Origin: Lethocerus indicus
Lineage: Eukaryota > Arthropoda > Insecta > Hemiptera > Belostomatidae
Reading direction: 5' to 3'
Length of the DNA: 64,000 nucleotides
NCBI GenBank assembly: GCA_019843655.1
Contig: JACDQD010000004.1
Location: 11,222,001-11,286,000, forward strand
A model generated the notes under the pieces. It was given only the letters and a program-made list of their open reading frames with translations, did no database searches and had not been told where the DNA came from. The position numbers and the translations under genes were made by a program. The first letter of the stretch is position 1. The number at the start of each line of letters is the position of its first letter. Positions 1 through 12,058 of the stretch are shown in pieces.

Positions 1-1381
1 GCTAAACCGGCTAATTACAAGCCGGAATGAAACCTTTAATGGGGGTTCCATTTATTAAATGCAACCCCAAGGGGTGGACGGCTCCCCGCCGCCCCCAAAA
101 CAGCGCCCCCATTTATCAAGTCGGCTATTTCTTAAAATCCGCCCAATGAATTTTTTTTAACTCAATGAATCTAAACTTCAGAAAAGGCATATGATAAATA
201 GTAAGTAGAGTCATTTTATTATCGTAGCTATAAATTACCGCTAGAATTTAAGGGACATGCTTACTGTTAATCCAGCCACTCGCTGTCTCCTTACCATTTA
301 GACTCCTTCTTGTCTTTAGCGAACGGTATTGTGTAGCAAGAAAGTTATTCAGTTCAGTATAATACATTTTAAAACCGATATAGTCTATAACAATACAGAG
401 ATAAAGTATAATAAACTATGTACCTGATATAATTAATTCATAATTATAGAAATATGCCACGGTAGTATTTTCTACTGGGTTCTTGTGCATTTATGTATTT
501 ACTGAGGGAATTTCAAAATGATTTTACATACCTTCAATGTCGATAGAATGATTCCTTACTCTTGCTAATGTTTACTGGCCTACATTATTCACCGAATGTA
601 TCTGATCCAATAATCTCCTATATACTGACTAATTCAAAACTTATCTTTATTTTTGTGATAACATGTTTTGGGTCTGCTTAATTCAAAATCCGTGTTTGGA
701 ACACGGAACGGTGTTGAATTCGTTCGGGTAAATTCAATACTTCTCAAAGGCACGGTACCGGCCGTCCCATCCGACTGGGCGTAACGAGATGAAGATATTC
801 AAGACCTGGCCGTAAACGGCTTTGTGGGAGCTATACGGGAAGAGGCATGGCCACCGCACCGCGCCAACTTCGACGATAAATCCCGTTTAGAATGCCCGAG
901 ACAAGAACCAACTTTCCTCGGGACGCTACCGAATACCCTATAATTCAATACAGCCGGCCCTGGTGCCTGTATGTGACTCCAAGAACCACCGCCGCGCCGC
1001 GAAACTTTTTTTATTATAATGAAAAAGGCGCTCTTGTCGTCTGCTCTTAGTTTTCGTTTTCAGTATTCCTCGACCCGAGAGAAGGCGAAAGCTGCTCGAA
1101 AGTAATGTGCGACCGAAGGGCCCTTGCCCTATTTTATATATATTTCCAAACATTCAAAGCGCATTGGACTTCAAGTGTCAGACCTTGGGAAAGTTTTATC
1201 ATTTATTTATATATATTATTATACATTTCCACTGGAGTTCCTTGTAGCTATTACACATATATCCTCTTAGAGGACCAACTCAAGTTGATTCTGGCGGTTG
1301 GTATATTAGTGCTGTTCAATTTAAGAAACTTAAGAAAGTTAAGATCCCCTTGACCAACGATCCATGAGCGGGCCACGGTCG

Positions 1382-1419
1382 CCTTTCTTCCTTCCCCCCT
1401 CTCTTCCTTTCCCTCTCTT
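1382..1419 (+). repeat. 38-nt uninterrupted polypyrimidine tract
   Basis: Every base from 1382 to 1419 is C or T, and C/T-rich sequence continues beyond a single G to about 1428. It is not a clean tandem repeat. Such homopurine/homopyrimidine strands can form triplex DNA in vitro and also mimic splice-acceptor tracts, which inflates exon prediction nearby. Confidence 0.8.
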
Positions 1420-2849
1420 GTTCTTCTTACTGCCCCTTTAATTTAAGGCCTTTCTTTGGGGTGGTTGATGAGAAGGCGGCCCCCAGTGTGAAACGAATTA
1501 AATTCCCCAACCCCTGCCAGAAGACCGAGGGCCGGTCTTTCTTTATTTCCTCTGCGCGGCTTTTGTTTCGAGGGGCCGGCGCGGGGTGGCCGCCCTGTCG
1601 CGAAACTTTTAATTTAAGTAGAACCCTATAAAGGAGAGAAAAAAAATGGTCTCAGCCCGAGGGGGTTGGTCTCGCGCCCCCTGGCCAACTTCCCTCCGCG
1701 ATTCAGACTCGGACTTAATTGTTATATAAAATTCTTCAAATTTCCTCCTCCGCCGGGTACATTATCCTTCCGGAAAATCTCTTTTTGTTCTCCGGCACAC
1801 TTATTCTTCCTCCTCACCTGAGAATGAGAAGTTGGGCTGTCCGCTGGGATAATTAAACTTTCCCCCTACTAATAAAAGAGAGTGGAATCACAAGTCACTG
1901 AAGGAGGCACAAGGGTGTTATTGCAATTAATATAACAAATTTACGCGGACATATCTATCTAACTGTTGGGGCAGTAACATAACTACATGATTACCCCCTG
2001 ACAACTAATTCTGTTAAAGAAGTATACTAATAATATTTTTTACTTATTGATTTATTAGCGTGGCTTATGTGGTGTCCCTACGTACTACGTGGTACCGGAA
2101 AATTTTCTGTAGATTATCCCAGGTTTAAAAAAAAATTATGAGATGAGGGGAAAACAATCGCAACATATTTTTTAACATTCGGCAATTGCGCCAGTTGATA
2201 ATTTTAAGATGGGGTTACAATAGTTTTCAAGCGAGAACATAAGCGAGACGAATTGAAGGAAGTCGAATAAGGGAGGCCAACAAAAGCTCAAAGATATAGG
2301 GGAGGGCCTGGCCCACTCGAAGTCTCCAAAGCGGCCCTCCTGAATTTAACCCTCCTTTTTTTCACCGCTTCTATTCAGTGAAATTCTTTTTTCCCCAAAG
2401 GGTTCACAACCGGTTTGGCAAACTCCTTCGCATAGAACACATGGCTGTAGAATCTTTCATAATACTCTTTTTGAATATTGTCAATTGATAGTCCAATAAT
2501 GTTATTACTATGTTTCTAACTGAAATTGAATTACCCATTTCCAGAACTGTATTAACAAAAATCAGTTTGTACAAATACCTGATTTTAGATTCTTACACAT
2601 CTATCCACATTGAACGAAATTCCATTCACCTTTGTCCACTTTTGACTGCAATTAATATTTTGCTAAACTTGTGAATATTTATTTAAAATGAGGTTTAATT
2701 AGAGTGTGGGCATATTGACCCAAACCATGTTAATTGAGTCATGCCTGCTAACGTGTCCATCCGAGTTTGAATACCGGTGGCTGACAGGCTTTTTCTTGAT
2801 TACAAATTTCGACTAACCATTGAATTCTCGGGGAAAAAGTAGGAAAATT

Positions 2850-3450
2850 GTTCGGCGGGTAGTCATCCCGGGCGTATCTGAGCAATTACCCATCAATCGA
2901 TTGGGGTTGGCCCAGATAACTGCCCGATCGAGAATGATTCGATTCAATCCGGCGGACCCGAAAAGTAGCGGCGGGAGGGGCAGGATCCGGTCCAGCCAAC
3001 TGGAACTGAATGGTAGGGAATCCCCGCCGGCCTACCCCCTACAACGGTAAGGGCCCCCGTAATTGTCATATCCCGGAGATCCGTGCCGGAGCTACCGGCG
3101 AAGACGACCGTGTCAAATTGACATCAAAAATTGTGCCTCGGGGGTGGGGCCGACTGGGTGAGTCACGGAGAGCCTGACTACCGGAAGGCGGGGGGCGGTG
3201 GATGGTGGGAGGGAGAACCAAATTCCTCCCCCGCCACCTTCCGAAATTGAAGCGACGGATTGTAATTAGGGGCGAAAAATCGGGGACGCGTCGGGCCCGA
3301 CCTGGGTGTAGCCCCCTGGGAAATGGAAGGCTCCTTCATTTCCGGGCTTTAACTGCGAGTGGGCGGTTGTTGAAGGGTCGGTTCGGGGGGCGAGCCGTGG
3401 ACCGGCCACCCCCTGCCCTAACTCCTCGAATGGGAAATTAATTGGCCGTC
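2850..3450. other. CpG-rich GC block
   Basis: This stretch of about 600 bp is strikingly richer in G+C and in CpG than the AT-rich DNA on both sides (CGG, CCG and CGA triplets throughout). It carries open frames on the plus strand (2820-3050 and 3202-3441) that resemble no family I know. CpG is not depleted, which suggests the block is unmethylated in the germ line. It could be an unmethylated regulatory block or the 3' neighbourhood of the minus-strand candidate exon. Confidence 0.4.
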
Positions 3451-3486
3451 ACTTCCTGTGACGCCCCGAGTTCTCACACTGCTCAC

Positions 3487-3585
3487 CCCAACAGTACACC
3501 TGTTGGCCGAGTCTTTCTCGTCTACAACCGGAGCCGGTAATTCACCAATAGTATAAACAACTAGCTCATCTTGTCCGAAACTATC
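3487..3585 (-). CDS. candidate internal exon, 33 codons, unrecognised protein
   Basis: On the minus strand a pyrimidine-rich acceptor ending CCCTTCAG precedes 99 bp that are open in only one frame and end at the donor GGG|GTGAGC. The exon is phase 0-0 and encodes 33 residues including DELVVYTIGELPAPVVDEKD. About 16 of 33 codons fit the RNY pattern and 17 start with G, far more than expected of random DNA of this composition and typical of real coding sequence. The peptide is acidic with a short hydrophobic strand and one cysteine near its end. I do not recognise the family. It sits beside a CpG-rich block, and no partner exon could be linked to it in frame. A chance open frame between splice-like signals remains possible. 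Confidence 0.35.
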
Positions 3586-6500
3586 CTGAAGGGACGGAGG
3601 TAGACATATAAGAATCAACTAGTACAAATCAATACTCTACTAATGTTACTAATAAATTTGGTTAAACCGTAATAAAATTACAATTCATCATAGATCAGTA
3701 TACTTCGGTAACAACGGCCAGATGTTCTAAGAAAAATATATCGCATTTTAATTAAGTTTCGGATGTTTATTTCATTCAGAATTACATCCAACTAGGTACG
3801 GGAATTGTCGAAGAAGGATATAACTTAACCGGTAGATAATTTCATTATTGTGGGGTTGGTTCCGGAGCGCTGAGTATTAATATTCAGGGTGTAGAGCAGA
3901 TTGAATCCAGTTATCCGAGTTATTTGATCGGCAATGATTAGGGTCTCGGCCACCCCTCACGTACTATGAATAATGGCCCTTATTTCAAATAGAAACGACA
4001 TTTGTTAACAATTCCGCAGAACGTTTCGCAATCCGATGCACCGTGAGTATTTTGAAAAAATCCTAATACAAGATTCCTATTTCAATTTCATCAATTTTGC
4101 GAAAATACGACATATACAAAGTTATTGACTTTAAATTGATTTCATTGGTCCATAATATGAAATGTATGTAAACCTTTAGTTACTATCTTGGCATTTGTTT
4201 TGGATTGTAATAGATCTAGTAATTGATTGTATAATAGGACCATGGACGTATGCGGTATTATGTGGAAATGATTTCTGAAAATCAATATAATGAATTAGGT
4301 ACCAATACTACCAGCTCACGAAAGTGGGAACGATTATGAATTAAATGCGGCACAGATTTTAATTTTTTACCCCAAAAAATTAATGTTAGGCCATAAAAGC
4401 GAGGTCAAAGGTATGAATATTTCGTGACGAAGAATTTATCTGTATAGAAATCTGTATTGTATCTGTAGAGACATTTTATCTGTACGAGATCACTTTCAGT
4501 AAAGGCATAAGGCACGAACTAGAATTACGAACGCATATTTCAAAACACAACTGTACTCAGGGTTATTAATAAACCTTGAAAGCGCGTTGGCCCTGTTTAG
4601 CCATCGGCTCCGGTTAATTTAAAAACGCCCTAAACGCTATTTGCCCCCTCCTCCTCCTCCTCCTCCTCCTCCTCCTCCTCCTCCTCCTCCTCCCCAATAA
4701 TATTCACTTGCGTGGCCCGGCTACAGGTAAACATGTGGGCTGAAAATATCAGGGCGATAAGCCGAACGCGATAAACGTATATCATGGGCGGCGTTGGCGG
4801 TCGCGGGCCTCTAATCCCATGGCAGAAACAGGGCCGCGTTTCCGGTACGGTAATTTCCTGGGCCTGCCTCTAATGAGCCCCTCCCACCGTCCATTATTAC
4901 ATGATTACCGACCCTCCCTATTACTTTAATATTTAATGCCGCCCGGTGTGGGCCAGGACACCGAGAAAGATTTAGAATTCTGCTAGGTAATCGCATAATT
5001 CATAAATGTCGGCACTTGCCTCGTTAAAATTTTCCAGAAAAAGTCTACATTGGCAATTGCGACATTTTTATTTTATAATAAATCAATTTAAAATACACTA
5101 ATCGATTATTTCCCCGAACGGAAATGCTGTATTAATCTGGGACAATATTTCCCGAAACTTACTCTCATTTATATCGATTGTGTGCGTAATGACTGTAATT
5201 TAAATTACTTTTAATTATTGGTGAAGTTAATTTTTAAAATCTTTTTTTTTTTTAACTGTTTTATTTTTGCACAATCAACCTATACAGTTATGGGTGCAAT
5301 TGATACAAGTATTTATTTCCGCGTGTTAGTCCCGACAAAGAAACCACCCAGTGATGGGGCTTTTGACATGAAATTTTTAAAATCTAATGAAATTTAATTT
5401 ATACTGTAGTTAGTGAAAAATCGTTACATGGATTGAATTTGCAATTGATTCAAAATTTGTTCCACCGCTCGAAAATTGAACTTCAGATCCAATATAATAT
5501 GACTGATTTATTTAATCAGTTATAACAAGCAAATTATATAGACAGTGTGTCTCACACTCCTTATCGATTAAGGAAAATGCCTCACTCGTGTTCACTTTCA
5601 GATCCTCGTTTAATTTTCATATAATTGAAAATTTGGATAGGTAAGTAGGATCTAACGATTCCGTGTTACTAGGACACTGGAGTTCAACATCTTCGCCGAA
5701 TTGACACGCTGTACAATTGGGGGACGTACGAGAAACGTACTCAGTCACGAGAAGCCGAAATTGTTTGGTCAAGAGAGCTGAATGGTCCAAGACAGAATAC
5801 CGAGTAATTCATGGATCCACCGACACTGGAGATCAGAGTCGGTCAAAACACCCCATATGTATTCTCGGTTATATCAAATGAAGAGACTCGTGGAAAACGA
5901 GTTATCAGTCACAAACAGGCAAATAAGCTCAAATGTGACAGTATAATGTGACTTTATTAGACGGATGTTTTTTATTTTATCCCATCATATAAAATAAAGA
6001 TGGGGTTGTTTTAAAAACAGCACACATATAGGGTCGTTACTAATAAATTTGGCGACTACTAAGTTTTCCTTATATACTTTAAATTCTGGTTTAATGACGT
6101 ATTAGCGTTCTATTCCTCATTAATGAAGCTCTTTGTATCACTTTTCTTAAATTGTTTATTTATAGTAGTATATATCTGCTGACTATGCCAAAAGGCGGGG
6201 ACAGAAAGTAGGCAGGTTTTAAATGATTATATTGGATTCTAGGGACCCCACAATGTTGTTAGTAATGTCTATTTCCGACAATACAGACTCGCCGCAACGA
6301 TAAAAACACGGTAAAAACATCGTAAGTCGTCGAAATCGAGGCTAAAACACTGTCATGAGGGAGAATTAATTCACGAGGAATATAGGGGGTCGGAAATTTG
6401 AGTGAGCCGTAGGGGGGAAGCGCTGACTTGAACCGAATTGACAGGAGGTATATAATGAAAGTGTAGTGTGGGGCGGCGGTGATTGCTAATGGCAGGCCGC

Positions 6501-9359
6501 GGCCCAACACAGGCCCTCCAACACGTGAACTCAGTCCCGCCAACAAGGCCCCCCCCCCCATGTTAAATTGGTTTTGCAACACTCTCGGCTAAATGAAATG
6601 CAACGCTAACAACCTTATCGGCAAATAGAGAGGCAAACTGACGACAAATGTATCAATTATCGGTCATTTGGCACAAAGCCAAATATCAGATACGAATTAT
6701 AAACAGGTTCATATTGACTGCTTACTGAAAGTTATGAATGAACGGAAAGAATTAAATTAGGATAGTCCTTAATTTGGTGTATTGAATACAAAAGAATGAC
6801 GAGTATTCGAATATAAGGAAATATATTAAATGAAACAGAGGATTCCTTTTACCTCAAAAGAAATATTCATTACATTAAGAATAATTATAACGGAGAACCC
6901 AAAAGACAAATCCTGCCAGATAAGAGATATTGTTAAAGATCGATAATGAATATTTCACATCAGACTGCCTCATTATTTACGTTATAAATATTCGGGGGTT
7001 CAGGAGTAAAGCCTACGTCTCAGGTTTCAGCTTTCACGGCCAGTTGCTTCATAGTCAGTGAAGGAGGTAGAAGTTGGCTCCCGATCTACAAGACTGAAGA
7101 GTTCCATGCTTCAGTAGTCGGTGTTAGATTTCGGTCGGAAGTGTAATTGAATTTCTCTTATACATCGTGCGTGGGTATTCGAAATTAATAGTTCTGCTGG
7201 TGAAACACCGCAACCGGGTCTGGTCTCAAGCCAGGTGACATCCGGGGGGAAAGGAGATTGGTGGGGGCGAGATCGGGCATTCCTTTCGATCCATCGCCAC
7301 TTGGTAATCCATAAATAACTTGATAACTAATTGAACGCAATCCGCAACGGCCGGTCTGTAGAAGGGGGTGTCATTTTCCTGGCCGGGAGTTCGTACCGGG
7401 AGGTTGAAGTATGCGACTTGGCGTCATACTGGGGTGGACCGATATGACCACTAAATAATAATCGACCCCCAACCCCGCCTCCCCGGATTTATGGCCGTAA
7501 TTAATTATACCCTGGCGGACGTTTCCCGAATTGGAATCCGCTAATTTCGAAATTCGCGCAACGCTATCGGTGGCCAGTCCCTGGGACCCGTTATCTCTGA
7601 GCGACCCCCGTCCCTAAATCAGGGGCTCAACCCCACCGTGAATATCACAATTGGGACGCGATGGGCGAATTTTTCGCTCTCAGCGATTTTGAAGAATTGA
7701 ATTTCGATGAGTAAAACTATAACCGAATCCAAATTTAATAGAGCATACGGTATTTCGAAGCACTGCCTTTACATAAAAGTGGATACCATGAATTAATTTG
7801 ATCTCTATTTATTGACTCTCCTAAGTAAACATTTATTATTTGCCGAAATACCCCAAGAACGTGTGAAGTTGGCATGCTGAAAGCATTTTCTGAAATTAAC
7901 AATGGAACATAACTTGATTTAAAATTTTAAATTTTGGCAACTTGCGGAAGTATGTGTAAGTTGCGACTTACACATTCGAACGACGCTCCTCACTCTCTTT
8001 GAAAAAACCCCCTAATCTCCGCCACTGAGCTTTTATTAAAAATGAATATTGGACGTTGTCTGCGTTCCCAAGTACTTCTACTTTTCTTCCACCGTGTAAT
8101 ATAACTGTGCTTTTATGAAACTCGTTATTAAATTCACGCTTGCACGACTGGATAAGTTGCCATTTAATAAGTTTCGATACCTTTGCACACTTCCGATATT
8201 GCTTCGGTCCAAAATATATACAATTCCGAGTGTGTCCAAATGAATATTTTCCACTGTTATGAAGATTCAACTTGGTTTCCTTTAGTGTTTTCGAGTGTTG
8301 GAATCCGCAGAAAATTCTTGAGAGGGAGGCCTTAACACCATAAAAACACTTCCTGAGTTTCCTGAGATTAAAAATGACTGGATTTAATATCATCCTGTTT
8401 CAACACGTTTATCCATCCAGAAATGTAATATCTGATACATATTTAATTGATTAATTGACATTTCGAAGATTAAAATATGAAAGAAAGATTATTTCTTGCC
8501 GTATCAAAATTGTCTTTTATGCATAACGATGGCTAACCGTAACGATTATTAGTATATGCAACTTAAAAATATATTCAATTCTGTAAACTCCAGTCCATTA
8601 AATTTTTTGGTTCATTACTATGCATTGATTATGCATAACCAATTTCGTATAATAAATTCTCCTGTTACGGCGCATATCGGGGAAACCAGAATTGCGACGA
8701 CCAAATAAATGAGGAAAAAACATTCTCCTGTTGAAATGAAAATTATGTTTGCAAAAAACCAACTATGGTAACTATGTTTCGGTTACCAAATGTTTCAGAT
8801 AGCATTGTTTATTGTTACTCCTCTGGTTATAAGATAATTCCACTCAATTCGTTGGTCCTGTGAGGGCACTTAGATTCTGGTGAAAATTACATAAGGAAAA
8901 TTGTGTCGAAGACATTTCACAAAATAGGCTCAATAATCCCTGTTTCTGAAAATTATTGACAAAACAAGGCATAATTTCGATGTTTGAGCCACATTAAGTG
9001 CTGAAATGTGATGAAAGCGGAATCAATTTCTGAAAATGAGTAATCAGCGACAACAGTCACCGATTGAGTTATTAGCGTCGACAAAGGTTCGATTTAATCC
9101 CCGGCATTCATCCGTCTCGAAATATAAATCCCTCATTTCATCCCGCGATAACTGAAAAGTCGTGTCCTTTTCAATATTTCACATGTTGGAAATAATACAA
9201 AAAGGGAATAATTTGTTGGCGCTTGAATGGCGATAACCAGAAATTTCTATGCGCAAGTTGTTCAAGGATGGAGGCACTAATTCAATTTGTATGCATTAAA
9301 TCCTATTTTTCTTATGTTTTTATACACACTGTGTACAGCGAGTTTAGTCTGCTTTCCGA
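3586..9359. other. non-coding DNA, no gene recognised
   Basis: Mostly AT-rich DNA with GC-rich islands near 6470-6560 and 7200-7640. It holds a (CTC)15 microsatellite, a T12 run at 5242-5253 and a C11 run at 6549-6559. The 141-codon minus-strand frame at 7968-8393 has no recognisable domain, signal peptide or codon bias and I regard it as fortuitous. Confidence 0.5.
4648..4692 (+). repeat. (CTC)15 microsatellite
   Basis: Fifteen uninterrupted CTC units (GAG on the other strand), flanked by short C runs. The array is pure, so it is probably polymorphic. It lies outside any open frame I can support. Confidence 0.95.
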
Positions 9360-9660
9360 CTCTGTAGGATCGATTATGAAGGACAACGTGTCATAGATCA
9401 AGGAGAAAGGTTACTTACCATCCCAATTGGAACTCCCCTGGGTGTGGTCTGCTTCCGACGTTTCCAAACTCTTCTTACTTCTATCATCAGGACTTCAAAT
9501 GGAACTTACTCTGATGTTCTTAAACACAAGAAATAGTCACGGACAAGCTGCGGTCGAACACCTCTTACCCAAGGTTCACCTCCCTTACTAGGAAGTTGGA
9601 TAGTATTACTTCTTCTACTTGCTTCTTCCTAGAGAGGCCAATCTACCCGAGAGGGTACGA
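9360..9660 (-). mobile_element. possible retroelement 3' remnant
   Basis: This stretch of about 300 bp differs in texture from its AT-rich flanks. On the minus strand it contains CCTGATGATAG followed about 15 bases later by GGAAACGTCGG (forward 9455-9491). A CTGATGA...GAAACGTCG arrangement is, to my knowledge, often seen near the 3' ends of non-LTR and Penelope-like retroelements. A short minus-strand frame of about 36 codons runs across it and past a GTAAGT donor-like site. There is no reverse transcriptase motif, poly-A tail or target-site duplication that I can see. The identification rests on one motif and is weak. Confidence 0.2.
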
Positions 9661-11073
9661 ACGTTCACAAGTGATATTCTAAATCCTCGTGAACCCCCAC
9701 ACAGATTCTAAAATTATATACATTCTATTTTTTAAGGAAATACGGAACAACGCGTAATGTATACAGAAATATAATGGGTACGGAGAAATGTATACAGTAC
9801 CTAATTTAAAACAAGATCTTTGACCCGACAAGAGAATACAAAGCGAGGCGTTTGAATAAATCAATTAATATTACGGGTTTCGCATTCGGGCGAAATTTAT
9901 AAATAAAGGGAAAGAGCGCCAGATGCCTTTGTTATGCGACCAAACGAGAGGGAATGGGAGGGGGAGAGGTCCCGAATACTTCATTATATTCAAGTTTGGG
10001 ACAGCTCGTTAATTCTTGTGTGACAAACTGACGGCGGGCGGGGGAGAAGGAGGAGGATTGCTTTAAAAGTTGTCGTCTCTGCAGGTCGCCGAGGCTTTGT
10101 TCTATCCAGAGAAAGGAGGAATATTTCAATTAGGCTTTCGGAGTCGACAACGGGATCGCGAGTCCCCGTTTGAAACTTATTAGGCCCGCTAATTGGAGAA
10201 CATTAGCCTTTTGGCGAGGCAGCAAAGAGAGACAGGCGCAGGCGGAAGTACCGACGGCCCAACTTCACAAGGCCTAGCCTACTTACAATGCTAGTCGCTC
10301 TCCTAACATGGTAATTATCTTCCGTAAAAATAATAGGCTTGGAGATTCAGATGTTTTCCTTCAAATCATCACAAAAGACATAATTCACACATAACAAGAT
10401 TCAATAGATCTATTTTCATGGTTAATAAACTCGGCTGAACGAAATTCTGCTTCTTCTTAACGTTAATCACAGTTCACCTATCTCACTATTTTTAAAAACA
10501 CGCAGGGAGTGGAACTGAGAAAGAACAGGCAGTCCAGTATGTGTGCAATAACCACAAGATATTATTTCAGAATAAATGTTTACAATCGAATAAAATTTTA
10601 ACGTGTATCAATTAAAGAATTTAAATTCGTGTTTCATGAAATATGCGTCTCTGTCTTCACATCTGCACATCAGTTTCTTAGATATTTTAAATACGTTCAT
10701 GAAAAATATGTGTACACGAATCTAAAATTCGGTTCTATTTTTTAAAACTTCAACTACCCGAGGTATTATAAACGACGCTGGTAAATTCATAGAACACATA
10801 TTGGAGGCTGCGTCGCTCGTGTTTGAAGGGAGGTTGAAGCCACTTGAAGTATACCCCGTCCAACCCACAGCCGTCCCAAGGTTTTATAAGAGCTCGAGTG
10901 TCGACCCGGCGTTGACAAAAAAGGAGCTGGCCACGAAGTGAAGTCCACGGGCCGACTTGGTCTAGGGAAGAGTTAACAACAGCCAGCCAAGTACCGCCCA
11001 CCCCGTACACTTGACTACGATGGACCCACCGTATTGTCTGTCTCTCCCCCCTCACTCATCCTATATTCTATAC

Positions 11074-11109
11074 AAGCGCCCTCGCTCACCACCCATTCAG
11101 AGGGCGCTT
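11074..11109. repeat. short inverted repeat, 10-bp stem
   Basis: AAGCGCCCTC at 11074-11083 is the exact reverse complement of GAGGGCGCTT at 11100-11109, leaving a 16-base spacer. The stem is GC-rich and stable on paper. The spacer is not followed by a T run and the arms are too short for a microRNA precursor, so the function, if any, is unknown. Confidence 0.7.
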
Positions 11110-12033
11110 ATTGTCAAATTAAATCGATATCCTGGAATAAACTTCCCAGTGGAACGGTGATCTACTCAACACACTCACAAGCACGTTGGTCACGATTGTT
11201 TTTAACCTATTAGCAACGAACGGCTGTAAAATACCCGACTTATAATTAAATTAATTCTGCGTTAAGTTATCTTTAATAACATTCCTAGAATTCACCCTCC
11301 GAAAAACAAGAAAGCGAGAAATGAGCGAGAATGACCCTTGACCTTATGTTGATTTACGATAATTAAAGGACAAAATCCAGAAAGTCATGCTACGCATTTT
11401 CAACCCAGAGCACAGTCGTTGATTAGCGCCATGCTCTTAGAGAGAATTAATGAGTGGAACATACCGGCGGATATTAACAAATACCGTTCAAACATTTATT
11501 AGTAATTTCTATTGGTTGTTAATTATATTGGTAGAATTATGAAAGTTAATAATTTACTATCACTAAGCAGACTAACCTGAATAAAATGATTTTATATATA
11601 CTTTATAGTAATTATTACTTTATTGCCCTTGTATTCTTTTATTTCAGGTTTCAGTCTGTCGCATTGACAATATGTTTATGAAATTTGTTTATCCGACTTT
11701 ATATGTTATTCTTGTTTCCATTCTCCCCCTTAAAAGGATAACTAAATGTAAAGGACGTTATATAAATGAATAAATGGTAAGTAAATTATGCAATACCTAC
11801 CCAACCGTTGTAGTAAATATTATAAGGGGCGGTAGCTACCCCCGATCCAAAGGCGTTCTGATGATGAATATTGATTCTGGCAAGCGCTGACGTTTTCATT
11901 CAATTCAAAATTCTCTTGAAATAAGTTGTTACGGGAAGTCAAACATTTGCTCAATCCGCTATACAGGAAATTCCCGTTATCAAGATTTCGCTCTTCGCCT
12001 AAATAATTTATAGAGCTAAAAGCCTGTCACTAG

Positions 12034-12058
12034 GTATATAAGGGCACCGATATAAATA
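12034..12058 (+). promoter_or_regulatory. TATA-like pair
   Basis: TATATAAGGGC at about 12034 is followed 17 bases later by TATAAATAGG. Both fit a eukaryotic TATA box with the typical GC-rich right flank. I see no convincing initiator or first exon within the next few hundred bases, and TATA-like words are common in AT-rich DNA, so this may be incidental. Confidence 0.12.

Larger units (their letters stand above)
1..3486. other. non-coding mosaic DNA
   Basis: I recognise no gene here. AT-rich sequence alternates with GC-rich stretches. The part from about 2850 to 3450 is rich in CpG and lies directly beside the candidate minus-strand exon at 3487-3585. The open frames here (longest about 80 codons) show no family motif. 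The polypyrimidine tract at 1382-1419 is listed separately. The block could be intronic or intergenic. Confidence 0.5.
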
